From the NCBI RefSeq assembly GCF_017498065.1, contig NZ_JAGDFX010000001.1, forward strand, positions 62,001-126,000: DNA of 64,000 bases. The letters are read 5' to 3'. The stretch is from Oceanisphaera pacifica. GTDB taxonomy: Bacteria > Pseudomonadota > Gammaproteobacteria > Enterobacterales > Aeromonadaceae. The notes below the pieces were generated by a model. The model did not search any database. It saw only the letters and a program-made list of their open reading frames with translations, and was not told the origin of the DNA. Both the position numbers and the translations under genes were made by a program. How positions within the stretch are numbered: the first letter of the stretch is position 1; each line of letters opens with the position of its first letter. Below are positions 16,188 through 24,701 of this stretch, one piece after another.

Positions 16188-19039
16188 GCTGTAACCTCTT
16201 GTGCTGATGCTGCCAGTTGCCACCGTATAGTAAACAAGGTTTTCAACCGGGTTTCGGTGGCCAGGCGTTCTTCTATCTCTTCGAGCAGGCGGTCTTCTTC
16301 CTGCTCGATCTTTTTCTTTTCCTGGTGGTAGCTAAGCATGACGTTATCGCGTTCACGCTCCAGCTGCTTGAGCTGTTTTTTAGCTGCCATTTTTTCTTGT
16401 AACGAGCTTAGGTGACGCGAGGCTTTACGAGCCTCTTTGATTTCTTGATCCAGCTGTTTGATGCGAATATCCAGCGCTATGCGCTTGTCTTCTGCCCAGC
16501 GTTCGAGTTTTTCCACCGCCTCGCCGTAGTAAAGTTCGTTATCCTGCTCTACCAGTGTCTTAAAAGCCGTTAATTGCTCCGAAAGTTTGTCTTCCAGACG
16601 CTGGTCATCAATTGGCGTCACAGTACTGGGCTCGCAACATAATGGCAGCTGCAACATCCGCTCAATCGTCTCTGGATGAATTGAGTTACCATCCTGATCG
16701 ATTGCCGCCAGCAATAACTGTTCTCGGCGATGAGAACTGGCATCCACAATGACTTTGACTACTTTTAACTGCCCCTGCTGACCGACAAGGTTTTTGACAT
16801 CCACCCATTGCCCCTGTTCGGGCTGGTAAGAAAAGGTCAGCTCTGCGTCAGCCAGAGGTTGTTGCCTGGCACGCTCAATAAGCATGGCTCCCATGCCATC
16901 GTGAGGACGGAAGAAATAACCTTCCTGTGTCTCTGCCGTTTGCCAGTTGAGATTGTAAGCTTTTCCCTGCCAGATGAAAGCATCCTCACCTTCCTGATAA
17001 CGCCCGTCATCCTGCTGCGACAGCGCCATTCTGGCCAGCAATAGCAGCCGCTGCTGATAGGCGTTTAGTTGGCGACTCGTCTTGCTCCGGCGCAGATTCA
17101 GACGGCTGATCACATCGGCGTCAAAGTTCTCCAGCAGAGATCGCCTGGTATCACTGTTCTTGATGTCGAGCCGTTCCTTCAGCTCTTCTTGCAAGGCGTT
17201 AAATTCGACTTCAATTTGTTCGTCACTGCGGCAACGCTGGTAAATATCGTGTATGCGACGCTCGATATCGACGCCGGATTCAATAGAGCCAAGCACTTCG
17301 TCGGAAGCTCCAAAGACACCTTCAAAGAGCTGAAACTTCTGACTTAGCAACTCAAACACGCGCTCGTCGGCTCGGTTACCCTTGTTGATGAAGTTCACCA
17401 CTACCACGTCGTGCTTCTGCCCGTAACGATGCACTCGACCAATCCGCTGCTCTACTCGCTGCGGGTTCCAGGGAAGATCGTAGTTAATCAGCAGGGAGCA
17501 GAACTGCAGGTTAATCCCCTCGGCGCCCGCTTCGGTGGAGATCATCAAGGTGGCATCGTCACGGAACTTTTCTACCAGGGCCGCTTTCATGTCGGCGGTC
17601 TTGGAGCCAGAAATACGGCTCGATCCCTGATGTCGCTCCAGCCACTCTTTATAGATGGCTTTGGATTCAGGATCGTTATTGCTGCCGTTGAGCATGACTA
17701 TTTGACCGCGATAACCCTCATTCGCCAGCATGTCGGCAAGCCAGGTCTGAGTTCGCACCGACTCGGTGAAAATCACGGCCTTGCGGGCACCGCCAAGCTC
17801 GGTCGTTCTTTCGAATGCCCTTTCCAGTACTCGGAGCAAGGCTTGGGCCTTGGCGTTTTGTGAAATGCTACCCGCCATGGATTTGAAATCTTTTAGCTGA
17901 TCTATCTCTGCTTTCAGGGCTTCGGGATCGATCAGATCCTCGTCGTTGTACCCCTCTTCATCTTGATAATCATCGAGGTTTTCATAATCCTGCAACGCCT
18001 CGATCAGAGGTAGCTTTTGTTCCAGTCGGTTAATCATGGTCTCCAGAGTGCCCTGAATGGCGTAGGAAGAAGAAGCCAGGATTTTACGGATAACCAAGGT
18101 GACCAGATGACGTGCGCCACTCTTGATGGCTAACAGCTCATCCTGCTGCAGGTACTCTGATACTTGTCGATACAGTTGATCTTCTAATTCGGTAGGGCGG
18201 AAATCTTCGGTCATGGAGTAACGGCGAGTAAAGCTGATGCCACCTTCCTCCTGTACCTGACGCCTAAGGGTGCGATTGCACACCTTGCTTAAGCGTGTAC
18301 GTAACAAGACCAACTCCATCTCATCAAGATTGTGCTTTGAATAACGAGCCTTAAAGGCTGCAAGATCGCCAAAGAAATGAGGGTCGATCACGGACACCAG
18401 CCCGTAAAGCTCTAACAGGCTGTTTTGCAGCGGAGTAGCTGAAAGCAGCACCTTCTTGCAACCAGACAACGCCGACTCCAGTTTTTTGGCTGTTTTGGCT
18501 CCGTCATTCTTGTAGATATTTCTCAGTTTGTGGGCTTCATCCAGCACCACCAGATCCCAAGGGACACGGGCAATATCAAGCTCTTTACGAGCAGCAAACT
18601 CGTAAGAGCAGATGCACACCGCTGGCTGGCCCTTTGTCAGCTCAACATCGAAAGGGTTAGCATGCCCGGTTTTTTTTGCCTCGTTGTAACTCTTGGCTTC
18701 GAGGATTACCGATGGCAGTGAGAACTTTTCTTCCAGCTCCTGGCTCCACTGCTTACGTAGTGTTGCAGGAACAATCAACAGTAGCTTACGGCGTCTTTCG
18801 GCCCACTTCTGAGCCAGCACCAGGCTGGCTTCAATGGTCTTGCCCAGCCCCACCTCATCGGCCAGGATAACGCCACTGGAAAGCGGCGAAGCCAGGGCAA
18901 ACATGGCTGCCTCAATCTGATGAGGGTTCATGTCTACCTTGGCACCCGCCATGGTCTGAGCCATGGTGTCTTCTGCTTTACCTTCCAGCGTTAGCCAGTG
19001 AGCCAACCAGGCTTGTTGATGAGGAGAATGCTGAATCAC
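16184..19039 (-). CDS. SNF2-family helicase/translocase of the defence operon
   Basis: 951 residues with a GTG start at 19039 that overlaps the upstream stop (GTGA). SNF2/RapA-like motifs: Walker A DEVGLGKT (61-68), VLDEAH (motif II, to residue 170), LSATPLQNS (motif III), STEAGAEGINLQ (motif V) and QRIGRVHRYGQ (motif VI). After the helicase core come an acidic linker, a beta-rich segment and a long charged coiled coil (about 820-930). It is likely an ATP-driven dsDNA translocase. It recalls the SNF2 helicase of class 1 DISARM in general type, but none of the other DISARM proteins (DUF1998, PLD) are present. Confidence 0.88.
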   Translation of the reverse strand: MIQHSPHQQAWLAHWLTLEGKAEDTMAQTMAGAKVDMNPHQIEAAMFALASPLSSGVILADEVGLGKTIEASLVLAQKWAERRRKLLLIVPATLRKQWSQELEEKFSLPSVILEAKSYNEAKKTGHANPFDVELTKGQPAVCICSYEFAARKELDIARVPWDLVVLDEAHKLRNIYKNDGAKTAKKLESALSGCKKVLLSATPLQNSLLELYGLVSVIDPHFFGDLAAFKARYSKHNLDEMELVLLRTRLSKVCNRTLRRQVQEEGGISFTRRYSMTEDFRPTELEDQLYRQVSEYLQQDELLAIKSGARHLVTLVIRKILASSSYAIQGTLETMINRLEQKLPLIEALQDYENLDDYQDEEGYNDEDLIDPEALKAEIDQLKDFKSMAGSISQNAKAQALLRVLERAFERTTELGGARKAVIFTESVRTQTWLADMLANEGYRGQIVMLNGSNNDPESKAIYKEWLERHQGSSRISGSKTADMKAALVEKFRDDATLMISTEAGAEGINLQFCSLLINYDLPWNPQRVEQRIGRVHRYGQKHDVVVVNFINKGNRADERVFELLSQKFQLFEGVFGASDEVLGSIESGVDIERRIHDIYQRCRSDEQIEVEFNALQEELKERLDIKNSDTRRSLLENFDADVISRLNLRRSKTSRQLNAYQQRLLLLARMALSQQDDGRYQEGEDAFIWQGKAYNLNWQTAETQEGYFFRPHDGMGAMLIERARQQPLADAELTFSYQPEQGQWVDVKNLVGQQGQLKVVKVIVDASSHRREQLLLAAIDQDGNSIHPETIERMLQLPLCCEPSTVTPIDDQRLEDKLSEQLTAFKTLVEQDNELYYGEAVEKLERWAEDKRIALDIRIKQLDQEIKEARKASRHLSSLQEKMAAKKQLKQLERERDNVMLSYHQEKKKIEQEEDRLLEEIEERLATETRLKTLFTIRWQLAASAQEVTA

Positions 19040-19224
19040 TTCTGTTCATCTCTTAGTTGAGATAAATTAACGGGATTGAAAGCTCGAGCATCATGTTTAG
19101 TCAAAAACTCTGATACCGCTTGTCGAATAACCCAAGACATGGATAAGCCGCAGCTCTCAGCAAGGTGTTGCAGAGACTGGTATTGTTCTTGTGACAGGGA
19201 TACAGTAGTCCTGACTGATTTCAT
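19036..19224 (-). CDS. Ribbon-helix-helix (CopG/Arc-type) regulator at the head of the defence operon
   Basis: 62 residues from ATG 19224, preceded by AGGG; an in-frame ATG ten codons earlier exists but has a poorer context. KSVRTTVSLSQEQYQSLQHLA is the DNA-binding strand and first helix, and SMSWVIRQAVSEFL the second helix of an RHH fold. It overlaps the helicase start by 4 bp and is the first gene of the operon, so an autorepressor role is likely. It could instead be an antitoxin, but no toxin is adjacent. Confidence 0.8.
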   Translation of the reverse strand: MKSVRTTVSLSQEQYQSLQHLAESCGLSMSWVIRQAVSEFLTKHDARAFNPVNLSQLRDEQK

Positions 19225-19463
19225 GGCAAGCCCTAATGATGCGTAATAATGCAATATGCATCACTTTACATCAGCTGGCTTTGTCAGGCTATCATGTTGT
19301 GCTCATTGTATTACCTTGCCGTCAAAAGAAAGCGCAACAGCATCACGAGTAATATAGAAGTAGTTTTGTAGAAAAGAAGATCTCAAATGGTTTAGCTGTA
19401 CAGGTTTCGATAGCTGTCATGAGCTCGCTAATAGATATCTGCATTACGTATTTTCGAGCCTCT

Positions 19464-20117
19464 TTAGCCCCTAGAGGTACCAAATGCATGCACTCCGTTA
19501 CCATATTCTTTGGTAGTCTCCTTGCATAAGTAAGCGACCGCCTGGAAGAAAGTAGGAAACGATTGATAACCATCATTTTTAATAAGAGAAAATGTACTAG
19601 ATACGTTCACAAGACCTTTTATATTAAATATGTCTATGTCCAGAGCACTAGCCCAAGCAGAAGTAATCTGACTGTGAAGCGTACCTGAACATTTATTCCA
19701 ATCTCCGAGGGTAAAGTAGGCATTGCGGTTTAGTAACAAAACAAAATGATAATGTGGGCGTCCTTCTACTCCCAGTTCTCTCGCCCAAATATATCTCAAC
19801 CCATGATAGTGTACACGTCCCTGCATTGAGTCCCGCTTATATACATGGTTCAGCTTCGCCTTAAGCGAGCTGATGAAGCGCTCTACCACTCTATTATCGT
19901 TCAGGGTAGCACTCATCCAAGTAGGCCATCTAAGGTCTAACCGTATTGCAAATACACGACCAAAGTTATTGAGCTGCTTCTCTATTACAGTCCAAGCTTT
20001 GTCTAGATACTGTTCTATGTATACCCCATGGCTTACTGCAATGGGGATGTTTCTATATAAGCTTTTTGTATACCTATACAAATTAGTATTACCTTGAACT
20101 CTTATTCTATCATTCAT
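19464..20117 (-). CDS. YagK/YfjJ (inovirus Gp2-like) replication-type protein
   Basis: 217 residues of the YagK/YfjJ C-terminal family, which includes inovirus Gp2-like putative replication proteins and genes of CP4-type prophage remnants. Landmarks are an RLDLRWP strand, FISSLKAKL, the His-rich strand RPHYHFVLLLN (HUH-like), and a terminal YGNGVHAFGTSRG as usual for the family. It may nick or initiate replication of the excised element. It lies upstream of the defence operon and downstream of alpA on the same strand, in the AT-rich right part of the island. Confidence 0.78.
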   Translation of the reverse strand: MNDRIRVQGNTNLYRYTKSLYRNIPIAVSHGVYIEQYLDKAWTVIEKQLNNFGRVFAIRLDLRWPTWMSATLNDNRVVERFISSLKAKLNHVYKRDSMQGRVHYHGLRYIWARELGVEGRPHYHFVLLLNRNAYFTLGDWNKCSGTLHSQITSAWASALDIDIFNIKGLVNVSSTFSLIKNDGYQSFPTFFQAVAYLCKETTKEYGNGVHAFGTSRG

Positions 20118-20354
20118 CTATCTATCACCTATATATTCAAACATTGAATATAGTCACACACCTAACATCAACAGGACATTAATAGGCATATATTACTATA
20201 CCGACATGATTAAAATTAAACCTTCAGGATATACAACCAAAAACAACAAGAACCATCGACAAACACTGTCGAAAAATATACAGAGCTACTCTTGGAAAAC
20301 ATCAATTGGAAGAGGAAATAAAAACACTCACCATTTTAGATTAATGAAAACATA
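20118..20354. other. AT-rich gap between alpA and the Gp2-like gene
   Basis: No gene seen in these 237 bases. Several A/T tracts could serve as promoter for the Gp2-like gene. Confidence 0.4.
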
Positions 20355-20546
20355 CTAGCCTATATTCTTATCACGCTCTGCTATGCGAGATAGAATCCAA
20401 GCTTCTACTTCAGACTCTAACCATCCTTTGGCCTTACCCCCTAGTGATACGGATAGAGGAAAGACACCTTCAGCTATCTGTCTATAAATTGTGGAACGCG
20501 ATAGTCCAGTTTTATTCATTACTTCTTTTAGTCTGATTATTCTCAT
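20355..20546 (-). CDS. AlpA family excisionase/transcriptional regulator
   Basis: 63-residue MerR-like winged helix of the AlpA family: RLKEVMNKTGLSRSTIYRQ is the helix-turn-helix and KGWLESEVEAWILSR the wing and C-terminal helix. AlpA of CP4-57 activates integrase expression and promotes excision. Here the integrase is about 2.6 kb away on the same strand, so control of excision is a reasonable inference. GGAG lies before the ATG. Confidence 0.88.
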   Translation of the reverse strand: MRIIRLKEVMNKTGLSRSTIYRQIAEGVFPLSVSLGGKAKGWLESEVEAWILSRIAERDKNIG

Positions 20547-20627
20547 GATTGGCTCCAGTTATACCGTTCATGAGATATGTACGCAGCGTAATAAAATACT
20601 TTTATTCAGCTAAAAACTTCTCCTTTC

Positions 20628-21962
20628 TTAAAACTTTACATATTCAATATAACTTAAAATACCACTATTTAAATGAACATCCTCTAGCTTGCAAGCTTCA
20701 CCTATGTTTTCATTTGTAAATATCTCAACAGAAAAGTATACTCCTTCATCTATCACGTTAAAACTAGCTGGTAGAATTAAAAAACAGCTATTATCAACAC
20801 TAAGCTTAAGAGCCCTAGCTATCGGCTCTTGTACACGTCTAGCCATCAAGAAAGACTCATGTAGCAGATATTCAGCAATACTACGTATATCTCCTTTATA
20901 TTTTACTTTAGGATGCAAAACTACTGCTAATTCATCTTTAAGATCCTCGAATTCAGAGCTATAACCTTTAAGATTAATCAGCTTGTAATTAGACCACTTC
21001 CTTTCAACAGTGTCACTCCATCGTTTATTCAAAAAAACAGATGCATACTCTTCCAATACATACTGAAGATAAGCCTTAAAATCATGATTAGAAGCATCTA
21101 AAAAACATTCATCATTCATACCTCCACTTACATCAACTCCGAGCCTTTGCTTCTTTAGGCTTCTATTTCTGGCTGATCTATAAATTCTTTTAGCTGCAAT
21201 CCCACAATTACTTTCAGTAATGTGATATGCAATAGATACTCGGTACCCTGAGACTCTATAGGTACCGTACAGTGGGTGCCGAAGGTTAAGTACATGCACA
21301 CTTTTAACCATTCCAAAAAGTGACCTGTTTGTCATGCCGGATATAGAAGCATGTAGTACTTTTTCATTAACAAAGTCACATACTTTCCCTTTCACTCTAC
21401 GTACGGACATCCCTGTAATACTAGATAACTCAGAAAAACTTAGATTATTTAATACGCCCATGGAGTCTGCGTGATACAACATAACAGCCAGTAAAAACCT
21501 ATCAGAACGACTAAACCTAATCTTCGACTCTTTTTTCGGATTATACCCACCATTAGGAAATAGAGTCGCTTCAATTAGCGGCTTTAATCTTTCCGCAGGC
21601 TGAGATCTAGAGTTAGCGAGTAAGTGTAAAAATGAGTCAGTGAATCGATATCTAGCACTAGCTCTTTTATCTCTATTGGGGTGCACTTCGTCTTCTGTAA
21701 TAAATTTTTGTTGCTTCAGGAACTCTAGCCCTACTTTCACCGCTCTATTGTTTGTATCACAGCTAGCCATCAACTTTCTAACAGCACCGCAGAACCCTCC
21801 CGTTCCAACATAATTTTTTACTAGCTGTACTATGAAAAGGCGAGACTCTGGTGACAAAATTTTTGAAGTTAAAGGTTCAGTCGTGTGATTACCTTTTGAA
21901 TGGTCATCCGATCTTTTATACATCATTAGGTCTCTTTCGAGTAACCTGTAAGGATAATTCAT
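20628..21962 (-). CDS. Unknown 444-residue island protein with a helix-turn-helix-like segment
   Basis: No family recognised. Around residues 175-200 the sequence LSFSELSSITGMSVRRVKGKVCDF has the pattern of a helix-turn-helix of the replication-initiator or GntR-like winged type, and an earlier segment (RLFIVQLVKNYVGTGGFCGAVRKLM) could be another. No transmembrane or nuclease motif is visible. GGTGAAAG precedes the ATG. The gene is AT-rich like its neighbours. A role in replication or maintenance of the element is possible but unproven. Confidence 0.65.
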   Translation of the reverse strand: MNYPYRLLERDLMMYKRSDDHSKGNHTTEPLTSKILSPESRLFIVQLVKNYVGTGGFCGAVRKLMASCDTNNRAVKVGLEFLKQQKFITEDEVHPNRDKRASARYRFTDSFLHLLANSRSQPAERLKPLIEATLFPNGGYNPKKESKIRFSRSDRFLLAVMLYHADSMGVLNNLSFSELSSITGMSVRRVKGKVCDFVNEKVLHASISGMTNRSLFGMVKSVHVLNLRHPLYGTYRVSGYRVSIAYHITESNCGIAAKRIYRSARNRSLKKQRLGVDVSGGMNDECFLDASNHDFKAYLQYVLEEYASVFLNKRWSDTVERKWSNYKLINLKGYSSEFEDLKDELAVVLHPKVKYKGDIRSIAEYLLHESFLMARRVQEPIARALKLSVDNSCFLILPASFNVIDEGVYFSVEIFTNENIGEACKLEDVHLNSGILSYIEYVKF

Positions 21963-22460
21963 ACTTTCACCTTATACCTCTGCACTTGTGATGTACCCAA
22001 TGTACCTTAATTAAGCGCATTGTATACTAAAAGTTACTTTTAACGTTGCAAGTAACGAATAAATTCATGAAACTTATACAGTCCAAGATTTGGCGAAAAC
22101 ACTCTAGGTATCGCATGTTGCCATAACTGATATTTATATTGGTGTTACATCTTTAAATGTAACGATGGTTCAACTGTTCAGCGCCGACATGCTCCGCCTA
22201 TCGATGGTATCGAATTACAAGGCACAGTCATCACCGAAGAAAGAGGAGTACTTTGTAATATGTGTGTTCAAGTGATACTTAGTGAAGGTTATAAAACATG
22301 CAATAAAGATACGGTTACAATGCAGAATCAGGTTACTTATTTCAGCCATAATGACACTATAATCTCTATTTAAAATTGTAATGTTTTCTAAGTAAGCATC
22401 ATCAATAACGATAATAAAGTAAGCATGAAAATATAAATTAACTTTTACAAAGAGGTTGAA
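21963..22460. other. 498-bp divergent intergenic region with an 80-codon open frame
   Basis: Separates the 444-aa gene (leftward) from the 223-aa gene (rightward) and probably holds both promoters. A stop-free frame of 80 codons runs from 22131 to the TAA at 22371, with paired cysteines (two four residues apart, and C-x-x-C later), but it has no ATG before codon 44 and no ribosome-binding site. It may be the remnant of a small zinc-finger-like gene. Nothing else is recognised. Confidence 0.45.
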
Positions 22461-23132
22461 ATGTTCTTAACAAACAATCGTTCTGACATAGAAAAATGGA
22501 AATTATGGATAGAAGAGTCTCACCCCGAAAAAATAAAATGGGCAATAGATTACATATCAAAAAAAGTAAATAAAAGCTTTAAAATGGAACACAAAAGCAA
22601 GAATCTATTTATTAACTTAATAAATGAAATCCCAGAATCACCAGAGAACACAATAAACCTTAATAAGATGATGGCAGCTTGGAGAGCAAAAAAACATAAA
22701 GAAAAAACCAATAGAGAAATTAGTTCTTTCTTGCTAGAAGAAAAAACGAGAAGTAAAATATCTCGCTTAGCCAAAAAATCAAAACAGTCTCAAAGCAAAG
22801 TAATTGAAGAAGCAATATTTAATCATGACAGAGACACCAAAGAAATAAACAAGGAAGTAAAATCTATTGTAGAATCAAGAATTACTCAGAAAGAAAAGCT
22901 TACAAATGCAAAAAAAAGAAAAGAGAAGAGAGAAATAAAAAGGCTAACTTTAGAAATTGAATTGCTAAGAGAAAAGAATGCAAAGATCAAAGCAGGTTAC
23001 ATAAGCATGAAAAGTTTCACTGAAGAGATAATATTGGAGTATAATTTCGGTTCAAATGAAGAAGAACACGAAGCTATTCAAGATGAGCTATGGAAAAAAC
23101 TAAATCTCATGATAGAAAAATTTAACATTTAA
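22461..23132 (+). CDS. Unknown charged coiled-coil protein with an RHH-like segment
   Basis: 223 residues, very rich in Lys and Glu and very AT-rich DNA. Residues about 95-118 (TRSKISRLAKKSKQSQSKVIEEAI) fit the helix-turn-helix pairing of ribbon-helix-helix proteins, and a long charged helix (about 125-180, KKRKEKREIKRLTLEIELLREK) should form a coiled coil. AGAGG precedes the ATG. It is the only plus-strand gene in the right part of the island. DNA binding, segregation or relaxase-accessory function is possible but not supported by a recognised family. Confidence 0.62.
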   Translation: MFLTNNRSDIEKWKLWIEESHPEKIKWAIDYISKKVNKSFKMEHKSKNLFINLINEIPESPENTINLNKMMAAWRAKKHKEKTNREISSFLLEEKTRSKISRLAKKSKQSQSKVIEEAIFNHDRDTKEINKEVKSIVESRITQKEKLTNAKKRKEKREIKRLTLEIELLREKNAKIKAGYISMKSFTEEIILEYNFGSNEEEHEAIQDELWKKLNLMIEKFNI

Positions 23133-23182
23133 TAAGTAACCTTAAAGCTATAGATGTAAACTTATACCTTGACGGTTAAAAG

Positions 23183-24475
23183 TTAACCACTAACAATACT
23201 ATCTAAGTAATCAGCCCATATTTGTAACCAATATTGGCATTCACTTTCATAACGATGCAAATCATAAGTTCCTTCAATCCCAGATCTAGCATGACCTAGG
23301 ATTGCTTCAGCAACTTCATTAGGACATTGCAAACGAGCTAATCCTGTTCTTACAGTTCGTCTCAAGTCATGTGGTGTCCAGTGATCAATATCTAACATGG
23401 TTCCCTTATTTCTCATAACCCACGATTGTTCAGATAGCTTTTTTTGCTGTACTGGTAAGCCAGTTGCTTTCGATGGAAACATCGCATCTGTTGTACCAAA
23501 AGGTAATTTTTTTATTATATTAACAGCTTGACTAGGCAGCTGAACATAACGATCCGTCGCTGTCTTTGTTTCTCTAATATGTAATTTTTTTTCTTTAGCA
23601 TCAAAGTCTTTCCATTGTGCATTGCAAAGCTCTCCTGTTCTACATCCTGTAAGCAATGTTAAATGAAGAATCTTTTTTTGCGCATTGGTATAATCTGAAC
23701 TTGGCAACCACTTAATTAGCTTTATAACTTCTTTGTCCGATAACACCCTTCGACCTGGTTTAGATGTAAGCTTTATTTTCGCTTGTCTTAGCCCAGCTTT
23801 AGCTAATAATGCAGGGTTAGCAAAGTCGTCAGGTAATCTATCAATACCGATGGCATACTCGTAAGCTGCGGACAGCTCTCTTAATACGCTTCCGGCTTGT
23901 ACATTGGCACCTCTAGAGACAATACTCATGACCATCTTGATCACATCTTTCCTTAAAATATCTGTTGCCGGACGAGAACCCATGAATGGCACGACATCAA
24001 TATAAAGAGTTCTTCTGGTTTCAATCTGGCCTTTAGGCTTACGAGAACCGAGTTTTAGTTGCCCATTGGGTAGTTTCTGGTCTTCTATCTGACTAGTCAA
24101 ATACAATTCGATTAGATCTTGTACCGTGAAGGTTTGACGACCTTGTTCAATGAGCAATGAACGTTCTTTTTCTTCCTTTCTTTTCCTTTTTATCTCATTG
24201 GCAGGGCAGATTTTTTGTCTTCTAAGTAACTTCCAATCTTGAAGTATCGATCGAGCTTCAGCCAAAGAGGTCTCAGGAAAGTTCCCAATTTTCGCCTGCA
24301 CTAGCTTTCCTGTCTCAGGGCTAGTGTATCTGTAAAAGAACGTCTTAAGGCCGGTACTACCGCAAGCCACACGTAGGCCTCTATTTTCCCCTGTATCAGA
24401 AAGATCGTTACTACTCGGCTTCATAGTCTGAATTGTTCTTGTTGTCAGAGGTTTGGTACTCTTCGCTAAAGTCAT
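23183..24475 (-). CDS. Tyrosine recombinase, P4-type island integrase
   Basis: 430-residue integrase with the N-terminal DUF4102-like arm-binding domain (GLRVACGSTGLKTFFYRY, KIGNFPETSLAEAR) and a complete catalytic set: Arg279 (TGCRTGE), His369 and Arg372 (HDLRR), His395 (LGHARSG) and the nucleophile Tyr404 (GTYDLHRY). It should insert and, with a directionality factor such as AlpA, excise the island. Its 5' end faces mutS, and shared motifs lie 72-111 bp beyond its start. No tRNA gene or ssrA fragment is visible at the junction. Confidence 0.93.
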   Translation of the reverse strand: MTLAKSTKPLTTRTIQTMKPSSNDLSDTGENRGLRVACGSTGLKTFFYRYTSPETGKLVQAKIGNFPETSLAEARSILQDWKLLRRQKICPANEIKRKRKEEKERSLLIEQGRQTFTVQDLIELYLTSQIEDQKLPNGQLKLGSRKPKGQIETRRTLYIDVVPFMGSRPATDILRKDVIKMVMSIVSRGANVQAGSVLRELSAAYEYAIGIDRLPDDFANPALLAKAGLRQAKIKLTSKPGRRVLSDKEVIKLIKWLPSSDYTNAQKKILHLTLLTGCRTGELCNAQWKDFDAKEKKLHIRETKTATDRYVQLPSQAVNIIKKLPFGTTDAMFPSKATGLPVQQKKLSEQSWVMRNKGTMLDIDHWTPHDLRRTVRTGLARLQCPNEVAEAILGHARSGIEGTYDLHRYESECQYWLQIWADYLDSIVSG

Positions 24476-24546
24476 CTCACAATCTTCCTGTTAGTTTTGT
24501 TAGGCTACCACCTAATAAGGCGTGTCGTTCACCTTATGCCAGTACA

Positions 24547-24597
24547 TTTATAAAGTATGTACTGGCGATACATACAACCTACACTTAAACCTACACT
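24547..24597 (+). repeat. Candidate right attachment-region repeat of the island
   Basis: TTTATAAAGTA (24547-24557) and AACCTACACTT (24576-24586) match the left region at 4755-4795 in order, orientation and near-equal spacing. AACCTACACT recurs at 24588-24597, a 12-bp tandem. AAACCTA (24587-24593) and TAGGTTT (24604-24610) form an inverted repeat. This is consistent with an integrase core and binding sites next to int. Confidence 0.4.
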
Positions 24598-24701
24598 AAA
24601 ACATAGGTTTTAGCGACATTGACTGATACATCTTGAGACGACCTGAGAAACCAAATATTAGAAAATATCTTTATAAACAAGTACTAATGGCGGTTAAGTG
24701 A

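Noticed and set aside
9905-19224. DISARM system
   Set aside because: SNF2 helicase and methylase are present, but the DUF1998 and phospholipase-D-like proteins that define DISARM are not.
19343-19576. 77-codon open frame on the minus strand after the Gp2-like gene
   Set aside because: Overlaps the end of the Gp2-like gene in another frame; no recognisable family and no initiation signal.
24476-24701. tRNA or ssrA 3' end as integrase target
   Set aside because: No cloverleaf, CCA-type end or tmRNA sequence is visible next to the integrase.
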